A stretch of DNA of 64,000 nucleotides from Rhynchospora pubera (GCA_028095005.1 CM051460.1:111015039-111079038); one strand, 5' to 3'; shown: positions 11,641 to 22,359, counted from the first letter of the stretch. Translations and numbers: made by a program. The notes: generated by a model not told the origin, from the sequence alone.

Positions 11641-12109
11641 TTTGTTTCATTGTTTGTTACTCGGTGAATGCCACATAGCATCTCCATTAAGGCATTAGCA
11701 ATAGTTATAGTGCCGTGGACATGAGTCAAATACTCAAATCTCTAATAAATGTCCAATCATCTCTTTCGCCACTCGATTTAAATCCCGCATTCTTTGTTAC
11801 AGTCTTACAGACTTACCGGCTAACGTTACAGCATTCAATCTTGATCTGGTGCTCTCCAATCTTCTACTTTGCAACTACTTTCACTCTCATTTCTTCTCTC
11901 TCGGGAACTGTTGCCACCATGCCTCCATTCCTGTGTACCAAATCTCTGTTTCTTACCTCTCTCTAGGCCTTCCTGTTTGACATTTGTCTCAATCCCATCT
12001 GTCCATCAACAATTTTCAACACAAATCTTTTGTTGTTATTCCGAAAATCACTGAAAGAAAAAATACCGATAAAATTATCAACAGCAGCAACAGAAAGAAG
12101 TATAACATC

Positions 12110-13708
12110 ATGTTTCCAACCTGGGTCCAATCCACTGTTTCTTTCATTGGCGGGTGCAAGGTGTCTGCTGTTGTTGAGAAGATTGTGGAGAAGGGTATTT
12201 TGTTCTTTGGTGAGCGTGTGCTTCCGGCTGGCAGTGAAGCAGCTGTAAGGAGAGTAGAGATGGCTCTTCCCGAAATCAGAGCCGTCATGGGGGTTGCTGA
12301 AGCTCTGAAAATGAAGGAACCATGTGCCAGCGATTGGATCGATCAATTTAGGCAGGCTGCACATGCAGCTGAAAATGTGCTCAGAGAGTTAGATGTGGTG
12401 AAGCAAGACGCGGCGGGTGGATCGACTTCTAGCTCAAAGAAGAGAAGAAGATGTGCTATAAGTGATGATATTTTGGAGCGGCTGAACGAGGCTGTTGTGA
12501 TGTTGGATCAGGCTGCTTCCGGTGTGGACCGTCTCCTCCAACTTGCCAATGTCCTAGGCATTTATGGTCCTTCTGTGTCCCACCTAGAGGTCGTTAACAT
12601 TTCAGGTTGCCAAACTACTTCCTATTGGGTTGAAAGAGGAGTGCTTGGCCGGGATGTTGAGAAGGATAAGATTATTGGTTGGCTGAAGCGACCCACTCAA
12701 GCTTGGCTCTCTTCTTTTGGTGTTGTAGGAGGGGGTGGGCTAGGAAAGACTGCGCTGGTGCAATTTGCATGTGACGAGCTGCGCGGTTTGGGTTATTTCG
12801 AGGAAATAATATGGGTACGTGTTTCAACTAACTTCATTGTTGAATGTATAACTAAAAAGCTACTAGCTGAGCTGGGGGAAACTAGCCGTGGTTATAGTTC
12901 ATTAGATGTACTTCAGGAAAGTTTGAAGAAAAAGATATTTTCAAAAAAAATTCTTCTCATTCTTGATGATGTTTGGGAAAATGAGAAAAGAGAAGACTGG
13001 GAGCAACTGATTGTCCCTTTAAGGTTTGTACAAAAAGGAAGTAAAATTTTATTTACAACCAGATTGAACTCGGTTGCTGACTTGGTTGCAAGTGTTATAA
13101 ACACAGAACATGAATTTCTGGAATTACAAGAGTTGCGGGAGGAAGAGTTGCAATTGATCTTCAATTCCTATGCTTTGCGTGGTTTTCACCCTAACAACCA
13201 TAGTGATTTGCAAGCAATTGGTGATCAGATAGCAAGGACTCTCCGAGGTTGCCCATTTGCAGCAAAGGTGATTGGGAAATCACTAAATTCTTTCATGGAT
13301 CAATTCTATTGGAGGAGAATTTCAATCTATGCCTCAATAATTTATAGAGAGCCCAGGAGCAATGTCGTGGAGAGCTTGCAGCTGAGCTTCTATAATTTGC
13401 CAATAAATTTGCAGTCATGTGTTCTATATTGCGTCCTGTTTCCTCCGGATTATGAGTTTGCTAAACGGAGAGTAATCAGGTTGTGGAAAGCTGAAGCATT
13501 TATCCCGCATCCATCTGCTGGTTATACCTGGGAAGATGTTGGAGAAGATCATTTCAATCACCTTCTGAAGAAATCATTCATTGAACCTTTAAACTCAAGT
13601 GGAAAGCAACGCTATGTACTACATGATTTGATGCGTGAATTTGCCATACGCTACAGCAAGACTTGTTATTTTGCTTCACAGTTATTGGAAGATAACCTAG
13701 GAAGATAA
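12110..13708 (+). CDS. CC-NBS disease-resistance-like protein without LRRs
   Basis: A 532-residue intracellular immune receptor-like protein of the CNL class. Residues 1-95 form an Rx-type coiled coil with an EDVID-like patch (SDWIDQFRQ, 75-83). A basic linker follows (KKRRR, 110-114). The NB-ARC domain has a P-loop GGGGLGKT (207-214), kinase-2 LLILDDVW (283-290), RNBS-B GSKILFTTR (310-318), GCPFA in place of GLPL (380-384), RNBS-D around CVLYCVLFPP (437-446) and an HD motif as VLHD (503-506). It stops about 25 residues later, with no leucine-rich repeats in frame or in the next kilobase. The start at 12110 is chosen because the upstream in-frame ATG at 11984 adds 42 residues unlike any coiled coil. 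Such proteins normally bind ATP/ADP through the P-loop and signal cell death; without LRRs this could be a helper, decoy or truncated gene. Key nucleotide-binding residues are intact. Confidence 0.85.
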   Translation: MFPTWVQSTVSFIGGCKVSAVVEKIVEKGILFFGERVLPAGSEAAVRRVEMALPEIRAVMGVAEALKMKEPCASDWIDQFRQAAHAAENVLRELDVVKQDAAGGSTSSSKKRRRCAISDDILERLNEAVVMLDQAASGVDRLLQLANVLGIYGPSVSHLEVVNISGCQTTSYWVERGVLGRDVEKDKIIGWLKRPTQAWLSSFGVVGGGGLGKTALVQFACDELRGLGYFEEIIWVRVSTNFIVECITKKLLAELGETSRGYSSLDVLQESLKKKIFSKKILLILDDVWENEKREDWEQLIVPLRFVQKGSKILFTTRLNSVADLVASVINTEHEFLELQELREEELQLIFNSYALRGFHPNNHSDLQAIGDQIARTLRGCPFAAKVIGKSLNSFMDQFYWRRISIYASIIYREPRSNVVESLQLSFYNLPINLQSCVLYCVLFPPDYEFAKRRVIRLWKAEAFIPHPSAGYTWEDVGEDHFNHLLKKSFIEPLNSSGKQRYVLHDLMREFAIRYSKTCYFASQLLEDNLGR

Positions 13709-14100
13709 ATATTTTGTGTAGCTAGAATTTAAAAAAAAAATAGTTTATTGCAATATCAATAGATAGATTTTTCGTAATGTTGCAAGGAATGCACAAATTT
13801 AATACTAAATTTAACTTCCAAAAAAATTTTCTCACAGCTAGCATTGGGGCACATCCACAGATCTCCAAAATTTCTTCCATCCTAAATTGGTTTTCCGATC
13901 CCCCCCCTCAATTTTTTCTCACCGCCACTGAAATGTGGGACCGCAGATTAATATTTTTTTTCTAATTTCCTTTCCTTTTTGCACCCTCGATGCCTTCTCT
14001 TTCCTTTATGTTTTTTTTTTCTGATTTCTTTTTATCACTACAAATAATTATGTTATGTTTTTATGTATTCTCCTTAAATAGACAAAAGACTATTTAAGGA
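13709..14100. other. Intergenic, NLR 3' flank
   Basis: T-rich sequence with no LRR coding in any frame. It ends at the inverted repeat of the next element. Confidence 0.5.
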
Positions 14101-14324
14101 GAGAGAGATTAGCTAAAATGCTTTGCAAAGCATAGGAGGGCTGTGCTTTAGATATCTAGTCCGTCAGAAGAAATTTAGATTGGTGCTTAGATCAAATTGG
14201 AATGATACGATTTTATCGCTAGGGCGCAGGTGGTCACATTTCTCTCCGTTAGTTTTAATTTTATCCATTTATTTTCTCTGTCAAACGTACGCTAAAAACA
14301 CAACACCTGTTTCGTAAACTCTGA

Positions 14325-14494
14325 GGGACCGTTTGGATCGCTTAGGAATTTAGAAAATTTGGAGAAAATTGCAATTCTTAGGAATAAATTTATTGGGAAG
14401 TGTGTAACTTTGTAAAGAGTTTGAATTGTTTATAATAAATTTATGGTAGGAAGATGAAATTTCTCAAATTTCTTAGAGAATCCAAATAGCCCCC
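14325..14494. mobile_element. MITE, GGCTCCGTTTGGAT family
   Basis: Ends are GGGACCGTTTGGAT and ATCCAAATAGCCCC. The interior has the family core TTTATTGGGAAGTGTGTAAC and TTGAATTGTTTATAATAAA. Similar copies lie at 27445, 34596, 34878 and 42985. Confidence 0.65.
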
Positions 14495-14499
14495 GAAAC

Positions 14500-14692
14500 T
14501 TTCCCCTTCTTCGAAGCCAAACACGGTGGCGTGCGCCTCGAGGGGAGACGAAATGGTGAGCTGGTGTCACGATTGAGAACATAGACCAACTTCTACTTCT
14601 TGCAAGCTGCAATCATGAGAGCACGGTCCCTTGGGATCAACAACAAGGAACTGGTCGGGGACGATGCGGCAGCAGCGGGGCTTAGTAAAGGT
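14500..14692 (-). pseudogene. Captured SF3B3 (SAP130) fragment, distal part
   Basis: On the minus strand this continues directly from the piece at 15286-15412: ETFTKPRCCRIVPDQFLVVDPKG. After a frame change comes RALMIAACKK, a stop, then KLVYVLNRDT, and in another frame LTISSPLEAH. These match the N-terminal beta-propeller of splicing factor 3B subunit 3 as I know it. Stops and frameshifts make it non-coding. Confidence 0.75.
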
Positions 14693-14700
14693 CTCCTTGT

Positions 14701-15277
14701 TAGGGGTGTACAAAAAAACTGTGAATCCGCTCAATCCGTTCAACCCACCCGACCCGAACCGTTTTTCACCGGATTAGCATAATGTTGGGTCGGATACGGA
14801 TTCTAATTTTGACAAACCCGTTACATTAGATTGGATTACGATTTTTACACTAGTAACCCGTGTATATTTCAACCCACCCGTTTATCACTATTTACTTCTC
14901 TCCACCTCACATTTCCGTATGTCCTTATTTAAAGATATCTTCTCTCATGAAGTTTCGATCTCCTCCATAGCCATGTACGCTATCTATGCCTCTCACAAGG
15001 TCTCGAAAATTAAAAGATGCTTCAAATATGTCTCTAATTGTCTCGAACTAAATTGTAATAGCCGAAAAATGATTTTTGTGTGTACTTTTATTTGATTTAA
15101 ATTTTAATCCGCTAAACCCGTATAACTCGCTTAATCCGCGAAAACCCATACGAAAAAAAATTGATGGGTTGGGTTGGGTTACGAGTGGGTTAACTAAATT
15201 TATTTTCTAACCCGACATTGTCGGGTTGGATTCAAATTTTGTTAAAATATCATCAACCCACCCGTTGTACACCCCTA
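14701..15277. mobile_element. Non-autonomous hAT element
   Basis: A 577-bp element with 13-bp identical inverted ends TAGGGGTGTACAA. It is flanked by 8-bp duplications CTCCTTGT (14693-14700) and CTCCTGGT (15278-15285), seven of eight matching, as expected for hAT. It splits the SF3B3 fragment exactly between the codons for HQ and ETF, so it landed after the capture. The interior is rich in AACCCACCCG/CGGGTTGG and has no transposase. Confidence 0.85.
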
Positions 15278-15285
15278 CTCCTGGT

Positions 15286-15412
15286 GGACCTTGTCGAAGC
15301 AATTATGTTCCTTGCTGTACTCGAGGATGACGAGGAGGCCAGAGTCAGAGCCGACGGCGAAGCAGTCCTTTTGGGAGCCAGTGAGGCAGAAGGGAACGAG
15401 GGAGCACTCTTG
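15286..15412 (-). pseudogene. Captured SF3B3 (SAP130) fragment, proximal part
   Basis: The minus strand reads, without stops, CSLVPFCLTGSQKDCFAVGS followed by DSGLLVILEYSKEHNCFDKVHQ. This is the N-terminal propeller segment of splicing factor 3B subunit 3, a U2 snRNP component. Joined across the hAT insertion it continues into 14500-14692 in frame. Intronless continuity cannot be judged from so short a piece. Confidence 0.8.
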
Positions 15413-16053
15413 GCCTCCTCTTCTCTCCGCCATCTCTCAGCCTCTTCTTTATACATAAATTGAAATTCACACAATTTGACTTCGCCAAGCAATAAACAGA
15501 AAAGAAAATTACACAGTTGGGGTGGAATCGCCATGCTACATTTTTCATAAATTTGAGATATTACCATGTTAAAAAAAAAAAAATTGACTCTATTTTAATT
15601 TCCAGGGTAAAAATAGCATCAATTTTACATAATTCCACTTCTCCAAAGAAAAAAAATCAGGCCAAATTTGGGAGAAAAAAATGATGGCAGAGTAAGACGA
15701 AACTAACTAACCAGGAAGAGGGGTTTAGTTCATGAAGGAGAAAGCGAACCAAATTTGATTGGAAAGAAATGATGCATGAAGGAGGGTCTGAGCGGCAGCA
15801 AAATGACGCACAATTGAGAAATAGGATTTTATGATTTTATCAAATATTGGGTGAAACAATGAAGAGGGAAGAGAAGGACAGCTGGGTATATTCCTTCAGA
15901 CGGAGCGGAAACAATTCAGAATTAACGGAGAAATTACTCTCTTAGCGCTCCAGCAATGGAAATTGTATCCATCCGATTCGATCTGAGCACCAATCTAAAT
16001 ACCATCTGACGAACCAGATGTCCCTCCTATGCTTTGTAAAGCATTTTAGCCAA

Positions 16054-16062
<9 letters not shown>

Positions 16063-16089
<27 letters not shown>

Positions 16090-17512
16090 AATTCATAATA
16101 AAATTTATTTATTTTTTAGATATACTTGACAGCGGAACAAATTTTATTTAGTAACTGGCAATCACACCCACTCCAATATGTGGAAATTTTTTACATCGAT
16201 ATTCATATTGAAATTCCCTTGAGAGTTGAGACTAAATTTTATATATTTTAAAATATTTTAACTATTTTTTTATTTTTAAAAACTATCATTATTGTAGGTC
16301 CATAAATAATCAGATTGAAAATTTTCAAATTAAAATCTCCTTGAGAATAAATTGTATTTTTAACAAAGTTTCAACTATTTTTATTTTTTTAAAAAAATTG
16401 TTGTTATCATGGAAAAAAAAAAAAGGTTACAGCTAAAGTGTGTGTGTTGAAACCTCAATTATTTCTGTTCATGCATTTAAGGGCTCTCTTTAAATTAACA
16501 AAAGGGCAAAAAAATAAAATATGAAAAACAAAGGTATAATCTTCAAAGTGAATTCTATATAGTAATAATCACGCTTTAGTTGTAAGAATGGAACAAAAAT
16601 ATAAACTTTAGTTTCAATTGTTATTACTGTTTCAATAAGTAATATTTTTTTTTTCGAATGAACTATATAAAATTCATAATCATACATTTATTTAAGTAAA
16701 CTGATATATAATGAGAACTTTTAAAAAAATATATTTACAAAAAATACTATTATAAAATAATCGCACTTCTCAAAGTTGGACATTAGAAAGTTTGACATGA
16801 TTTAACACAACAAGATTCCACATGCAATATGACACGAACACAAATTTTATTATTAATATGAATTAGTTTAACAAAATTAATATTAAAATAAATTCAATTT
16901 ATAACTCCACATCAAATTATTTATCATCATTTGACTCATCTTTTCTTATCTAATTATTATTTTTATAAAATAGTTAATAAAAATTTAAACTCAACCGAGT
17001 AATTAATTCTTACATTTTAGTATTTTTTTCTTCTTAAATTTCTTTAATAAATTTTTAACTTTAAAAATAAATTATAGAAAAAATTATATAAAATTTAAAT
17101 GTTAGATTCAAATTTGAATTTTCAATTTTAAGTATTAATGAAATAGAGAAGTTGTGACATGTATGACATAAAAAAATTGACAATAAAATACCCCTTTTAA
17201 GTCACAAAAATAAGAGTCAACTATAATAATAACTGAACAATTTAACATTTCAACAATATTTATATGAAATAAATATTAGAAACATTAATTGTCCAAAAAT
17301 ATAAATCAACGTAAAAAAATGAGATATATGAAATAACATGAGTGCTTGACCATCAAATTCTCGAAAAATACTCAAATTCACGAAATATACAAATAATATA
17401 ATATAAAATTATTTTAAATTTAGTTAGCAAATTATATAACTTGAACTTAATTTCAGACCGTCAATAAATATAGTTAAGAATAAAACATAAATTTGATTAT
17501 TTCTTGTAGAAT
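16063..17512. other. AT-rich intergenic region
   Basis: Begins with a (CT)n(AT)n microsatellite at 16055-16090. The rest is very AT-rich with scattered stops. I see nothing that supports a gene or a named repeat. Confidence 0.5.
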
Positions 17513-18700
17513 TCGGACCCAAGGCCGAAATCATCCTTTACCCTCTCGTGCTCGGTGCCCTCCGCCCCGCCCCCTCGCAGACGAAACACCCTAGTACGAG
17601 AGTCGGCACATTTTCTCTTGTGTCCTCCAATAGAGGCAGAAAGCAAGTCGTGGCTTTGCTGCTCAGCCGTTGGCTGTCAGGGCAGCAGCGTGCGGCGCCG
17701 ATGTAGCCTTCGAGAGTGCCTTCGTGGGTCTTTCCATGTCGTACCTCGACGGCGACCACCTCCCCCCCTCCCCCCTGAACTCTGTTCTCCCTCTTGGATT
17801 TGGATTATATAGTTTGTAAGTTCTTACTTTCATGCACCTGGTAAGCCTTTTTGTTGTAAGAAAACCAGAAAAATGATATATTTTTTATTTTATTTTTTAT
17901 ATGAATAAGCCCTTTTCTGATGTTCGTGTGCAGTAATTTTATAGGATCATTTCTTGTTTCTGAGTTTCAATATAATTTCATTCTTATTCATTTAAGATCA
18001 TCATACTTTTTGAATTTGCTCCAATTTTATCTGTGTTACCTTCTATGCTCTATCATAGTTCAAATTGAATTTAGGATAGTCTTTGTTACTAATTTAAACT
18101 TGTCAGATGTCACCATTTCTATTATTATTAGGAGGAAAAGAGATTACTGAACTTAATTTGTTAACTAGTTTTATTGTGTAGTTGTATGTATTTTTTCTTA
18201 CTGCAGATGGATGAATTTCTCATCCGCTCCTGTGAATCAACTTCCATTATCAGACATAATAGCGTAATAAGGTACAGTTCAATCCATATTCTAATTTAAT
18301 TTTGCTTGGTCAAAATATTGTTTAAGGAATTATTTTCATCTAGAACATTAGTAAAGATTAAGTTTGTCAATTGATTGAATATGCCAATTACCGTCTGAGT
18401 GAAGGGACCGGCATAAATTCATATCAGGTACAATCTTTATTGTCAATTATTTATACCATAAAATATTTTACATAATACAAAATTATGGTTCTTTTAATTA
18501 ATATGTCATGTTCAATAGCTATCACAAGGTGGCTCTGCTCCGGCATAAATTCATATCAGGCACAATCTTTATTGTCAATTATTTATTTCATAAAAATATT
18601 TACTTAATATGAAATAATGGTTCTTTTAATTAATATGTCATGTTCAATAGCTATCACAAGGTGGCTCTGCTGTTAGTACTCGTTTGAAGACCAAAAATGT
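17513..18700 (+). pseudogene. Possible gene remnant with exon-like segments
   Basis: The sequence turns GC-rich at 17530-17810, ending near a donor-like GTAAGT at 17815. Later, CTGCAG at 18202-18207 precedes an ATG-led segment reading MDEFLIRSCESTSIIRHNSV, followed by GTAC. Further exon-like pieces (YANYRLSEGTGINSYQ before 18427; LSQGGSAVSTRLKTK near 18655-18700) follow AG and precede GT. I do not recognise the protein. The middle contains a ~130-bp tandem duplication that repeats one exon-like piece. It may be an old gene 5' end or chance. Confidence 0.25.
18409..18669. repeat. Tandem duplication, about 130 bp x 2
   Basis: Units start CCGGCATAAATTCATATCAGG (18409 and 18539) and end CTATCACAAGGTGGCTCTGCT. 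They differ by a few bases, so the duplication is fairly recent. Confidence 0.85.
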
Positions 18701-18924
18701 GTAATTATGGTCAATTCAAAAATATTCTACTATTATATATAATTTGTTTATTCATTCTACTATCATAGATTCACTGACCCCACCAAAAATTGTTTTGTTT
18801 TGTAGCATACAAGAGAAAAAAAATTCCTTCAAAGAGTTGGTGATATCGTGCTTCATCTATCGAATTTTAGGGTGTGCAACGTTTGCTACAGTATGTATGC
18901 TCTCTCAACAGACAAGATCTGACT

Positions 18925-19056
18925 TCGGTTCATCTACCAACGGCTTTATGGAGTCTATGGCTTGAAAGGAATACTCGAATTTTCAGGAACAGCAGAAGGA
19001 CGGTACAGGGGGTGCATGACTGGTTGGTGCAGGAAGCAGCGTTATTTTACAAGTAA
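18925..19056 (+). pseudogene. LINE reverse-transcriptase 3' fragment
   Basis: The plus strand reads LPTALWSLWLERNTRIFRNS, then RRTVQGVHDWLVQEAALF. This is the conserved end of plant LINE ORF2 (the zinc-binding zf-RVT region: ...LW.IWLERN.RIF...). No RT core remains upstream. Confidence 0.7.
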
Positions 19057-19155
19057 ATTTAATTTTCCCCGTGTTTCTGTTTTCTTTTTTTTCTGCTTTT
19101 TAACTGGTTAGCCTCTTTCCAGTATGTCTAAGAAAAAGACAATAGTCAAATTCCG

Positions 19156-19236
19156 GGTTATTATGTAAATATACTACACTATGGATTTCTCGAAGGGTTA
19201 TTATGCAAATATACTACACTATGGATTTGTCGAAAA
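19156..19236. repeat. Tandem duplication, about 42 bp x 2
   Basis: GGGTTATTATGTAAATATAC through GGATTTCTCGAA is repeated immediately with two changes. Confidence 0.8.
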
Positions 19237-19274
19237 TTTCTTCGATTTGGGAAGAAGAGAAAAAGTAATAAGCT

Positions 19275-19389
19275 AGGGAATAAATTTATTATAAACAATC
19301 CAAACTCTTTACAAAATTATACACTTTCCAATACTTCTTCTCACTTCTTTTCTTCTTCCTTTCTTCCCACACCTCATCCAAACTGAGCC
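19275..19389. mobile_element. Partial MITE, GGCTCCGTTTGGAT family
   Basis: Contains the family core TTTATTATAAACAATCCAAAC and the right end CATCCAAACTGAGCC; the left inverted repeat is missing. Confidence 0.5.
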
Positions 19390-20615
19390 ATATTGCATAC
19401 AATACTCAATATTTTGTTTGGCACTCGCGGGACCTCTTACTTCATATCGCATGTTAGTATATTACTACCAACTAGCATAAGATGCCATACCCTTATACGT
19501 GGTCAAATTAAAGAAATGAAAAAATATTATATAATAAAAATATGTTGCTCAACTAGCATACCAATGATATAGGTAGATATGTTATTTAATTTATTTCTTC
19601 ATTAGATAGAAAACCAAAATATATATATATATATATATATTTTTTTTTGTCTAGAGATTGATATCTAATCACAGATCAAATTGATAAAACAGTGCAAACA
19701 TGTGTTTATACGCAAGATCCAGCGTGTAACATTTTTTGGATCTGTGCGTTTGTAAGGAGTAGAGATATCTATAGTATATATATATTTTTTTATTTATTTA
19801 TATTATTTATAAATTAAATTCCGTGGGTGTCCGATCCCGTTTTTTTTTCACTTCCGACACGGCATCGGAGCCGTTCTTTTTTTCTTCCGCTGAAATCTGG
19901 TCGTCGTTTTTTCCTCCTTCTAAAACCTAGCAGCTTCTCCGTCACTCTCTCCACCCCAACCCTACTCGGAGACCTCGCGAGCTCTCCGCTTATGCTCTGT
20001 CTCTCTCTTTCTTCGCCTCTTCCTCTTTCAGCAATGCCACCACACCCCAGCCCTTCCTTGGCACCCGTCTCCCTACCGTCACTCTGCTTCCGATTCCTCT
20101 GCTAACCACATCCCACCTTCTCCGCCTCTTTTTCTCTCGACGCTTCGCCTATTTTTCTCCGCCAAATTCGCAGCGACATAAAACCCTCGACAGATCCTCC
20201 GCCAAATCCGCCCTTGACAGACTGCTGCCGAGGGGTTTCGATAGATCCCTAATAGTGGGTGCGGCGCCACTGCTTTAAATGTCTTTTTGTATTCCTTTCA
20301 ATCCATTCATATCATTTCTTATTCTCTCTTCTCATTTTCATTATTACTAATTTTTCTATATTTTCTATTTTATCTCTCATCTGACAGAATGGAAGAGCCA
20401 TAAAATTTTTTTATTTCCGAATTTCTAAAGAGGTGCTATTGTAACGCTATTTCTCTCCACTTTTCTAATTAATAAAAAAAAAAAAGAAAGCAAGCTAAGC
20501 AAGAGGAAGGGTGACGGGGACAGTGTTAAGAAAGGTGTCAAGCGTGGGACGATGTCAGGTTCTCTTTTTGTCCCTCCATGCTCTCACTTCCTCTCGATTA
20601 ATTATTTTTTTCCCT
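19390..20615. other. Intergenic with a pyrimidine/GC-rich block
   Basis: 19390-19820 is AT-rich, with an (AT)n tract at 19620-19640. 19827-20280 is C/T-rich with overlapping open frames of low complexity, looking like an old 5' leader or first exon. No protein family is recognisable. Confidence 0.4.
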
Positions 20616-20624
20616 TTAAATTTG

Positions 20625-20815
20625 GGGAAAATTAGATACATGCCACATCAAAACTTTAAAATTAAAGAAATGACACCCCAAAACTAATCCTTTGCATATT
20701 GCCACTCTAAACCTCTTTTATTTAGAAAATTGCCACCGAAATACATTTCTCATACTCTTATATAATAAAAATAATATAAAAATACAGTATTTCTAAATAA
20801 TTTTTCTTATTTCCC
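20625..20815 (+). repeat. Left TIR of the MULE
   Basis: Contains TTGCCACTCTAAACCTCTTTT and AAATACATTTCTCATACTC, whose complements lie at 26090-26275. Confidence 0.85.
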
Positions 20816-20894
20816 AAAATATCCTTCGTCCCTTCCTTTTTTCCACTATTCTTCCTTTCTTTTCTCTGTTACGACCCATCTCCTCTTATGTTTT

Positions 20895-22356
20895 TGTTGT
20901 ACTAAACGTCTCTAGGTTTGTCGATTGCAAAACAATATCATTTGGCATTTAACAATCTTCTTTGAGTTTTATAGGAAAAAGATACAATTTATGAGGACTT
21001 GGATAAAAGCTTTAAGAAAGATCAAGATCAAGTCATTAGAGAGCTTGTAGGCTAGTTTAGACTAGGATAGAAGGTATACTTTAGTCCTTGTTTATCCTTA
21101 AAATGGTCTAGATAGTGAAAAGCTCAATAAACCAGCAAAATCCTGTTTTCTGTGACCTAGCGTCGTACAACGCTAGATAGAGTTACACCACGCTAGAACA
21201 GCTAAATTCATACTTTTGTGAATCAACGTTGCACAACCTTATATAGAGTTAGGCAACGCTGAGTCACAACGTTGTACAACGCTCAGTAGAGTTGTACAAC
21301 GCTACAGTTAAAAACTTGGAAACTTTCCTGAGTACCATCGTGCAACGCCATATAGCGTTGCACAACGCCACAAAAATCCCAAGTTAGCTGTGCTGTTTTT
21401 ACATGCAAAGTCTCTGGAGACGTTAGCCAACGTCTTTCAGCGTTGGGTAACGTTAGCGTTGTGTGACGGCATATAGAGTTGTACAACGCTCTGTTGAATC
21501 TGTCAGAGTTGTTCCTTTTGTCTCCCTTTAGCGTTGTGTAACGCCATTCAGTGGCAAGCAACGCTCTGACAATTTCCAACGGAATTGTCGGAGCTTTCCT
21601 TTGGTTTTACACTCCTGCGTTGTGCGACGGCATATAGCGTTGCACAACGCTCTGACAGACCAACGGCTATATTAAAGAACCGTTAGAATTTACAACGGTC
21701 ATATTCCAGCGTTGTATAACGCTATTCAGCGTTGTACAACGCTGTGGCCTGTTTTTGCTGGGGAACTGCTCATTTCGAGCCCTATATATATCCACCCCTT
21801 GTTCTCTCTCCAAAGAGAGCTTAGTCTTGCAAAATTAGACCAGAATTGAGCCTTTGAGCACAGGGATACTCTCCCACTTGAGCTTTTCATAGCTAGACCA
21901 TCTTGAGAGATTTAGTAGCCTCAAACACCACCGCCCCGACATTGTCGCTAGGTGTAGGTTGGAATAGGTTGAGAGCTCTTCTCCTTTGAGGCCGTTGTGC
22001 CATTCGAGTTAGGCCGATCCGCCTCGAGTGTCCTTGTGACGAGGTGATTCGGTTCGAAGTTGTAGTCCCGTTCTTGTTGGAATTGAACGGAGCGCGCCCT
22101 TTCGTGGTAGCGGAACTCCTGAAGACGTACGACTAAGGCTAGCATTTCCTAGCGGGTCGGAACTCCGTAATCATACCGAGTGTTCAATTTCTCTCTCTCT
22201 TTTTCTCTTCATTATCTTGCTATACTTGAATTGCTTGTGTGCTTGCTTGTATTGGGTACCAATTGAATTGTGTTAGGGTAGTTCATACCAAACCGGTCCA
22301 AAACCTTAAATCGCTTCCGCTAAACTTTGATTAAGCCGCCCCCCTTAGGGACAACA
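20895..22356 (+). repeat. 5' LTR of the gag-only element
   Basis: About 1462 bases. A TATATATA box is at about 21783-21790, just before TCCACCCCTTG. The upstream part (21160-21745) holds many near-palindromic GCGTTG/CAACGC motifs. Confidence 0.92.
21160..21745 (+). promoter_or_regulatory. Cluster of palindromic AGCGTTGNNCAACGCT motifs in LTR U3
   Basis: About 18 partial or complete copies of AGCGTTGTACAACGCT (variants GCAC, GTGT, TATA in the centre) spaced 20-40 bases apart, often joined by ATATAG. They lie just upstream of the TATA-like box, in the promoter part of the LTR, and are repeated in the other LTR (24375-24950). This could be a binding-site array; that is inference. Confidence 0.55.
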
Positions 22357-22359
22357 AAG

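Larger units (their letters stand above)
9556..11983. other. Intergenic region upstream of the NLR
   Basis: No gene is supported. It holds a degenerate tandem repeat (10640-10857) and short duplications (11521-11640). The pyrimidine-rich stretch 11870-11980 has open frames but low-complexity composition. It is probably promoter and 5' leader of the NLR starting at 12110. Confidence 0.45.
14101..16062. mobile_element. Pack-MULE-like element with captured SF3B3 sequence
   Basis: A pair of imperfect terminal inverted repeats, each about 110 bases (14101-14215 and 15950-16062), share GCTAAAATGCTTT, AAAGCATAGGAGGG and TTTAGATTGGTGCT. They enclose 2 kb with no transposase. Inside are an MITE (14325-14494) and two pieces of a splicing-factor gene interrupted by a hAT element. 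Long TIRs plus captured exon sequence fit a Pack-MULE. I could not fix a 9-bp target duplication because the right end runs into a CT/AT microsatellite, so the superfamily is an inference. Confidence 0.65.

Noticed and set aside
11984..12109. N-terminal extension of the NLR from ATG 11984
   Set aside because: The added 42 residues do not resemble a coiled-coil start; ATG 12110 gives a standard Rx-type beginning.
17585..17615. CTAGTACGAGAG resembling the 3' end of large-subunit rRNA
   Set aside because: The similarity covers about a dozen bases and the flanks do not match rRNA.
19827..20270. Two GC-rich frames as genes
   Set aside because: Both are low-complexity Ser/Leu/Pro-rich and overlap on opposite strands with no recognisable motif.
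21160..21745. GCGTTG/CAACGC units as a CRISPR-like or satellite array
   Set aside because: Spacing and unit sequence are irregular, and the whole block lies inside an LTR and is duplicated with it.
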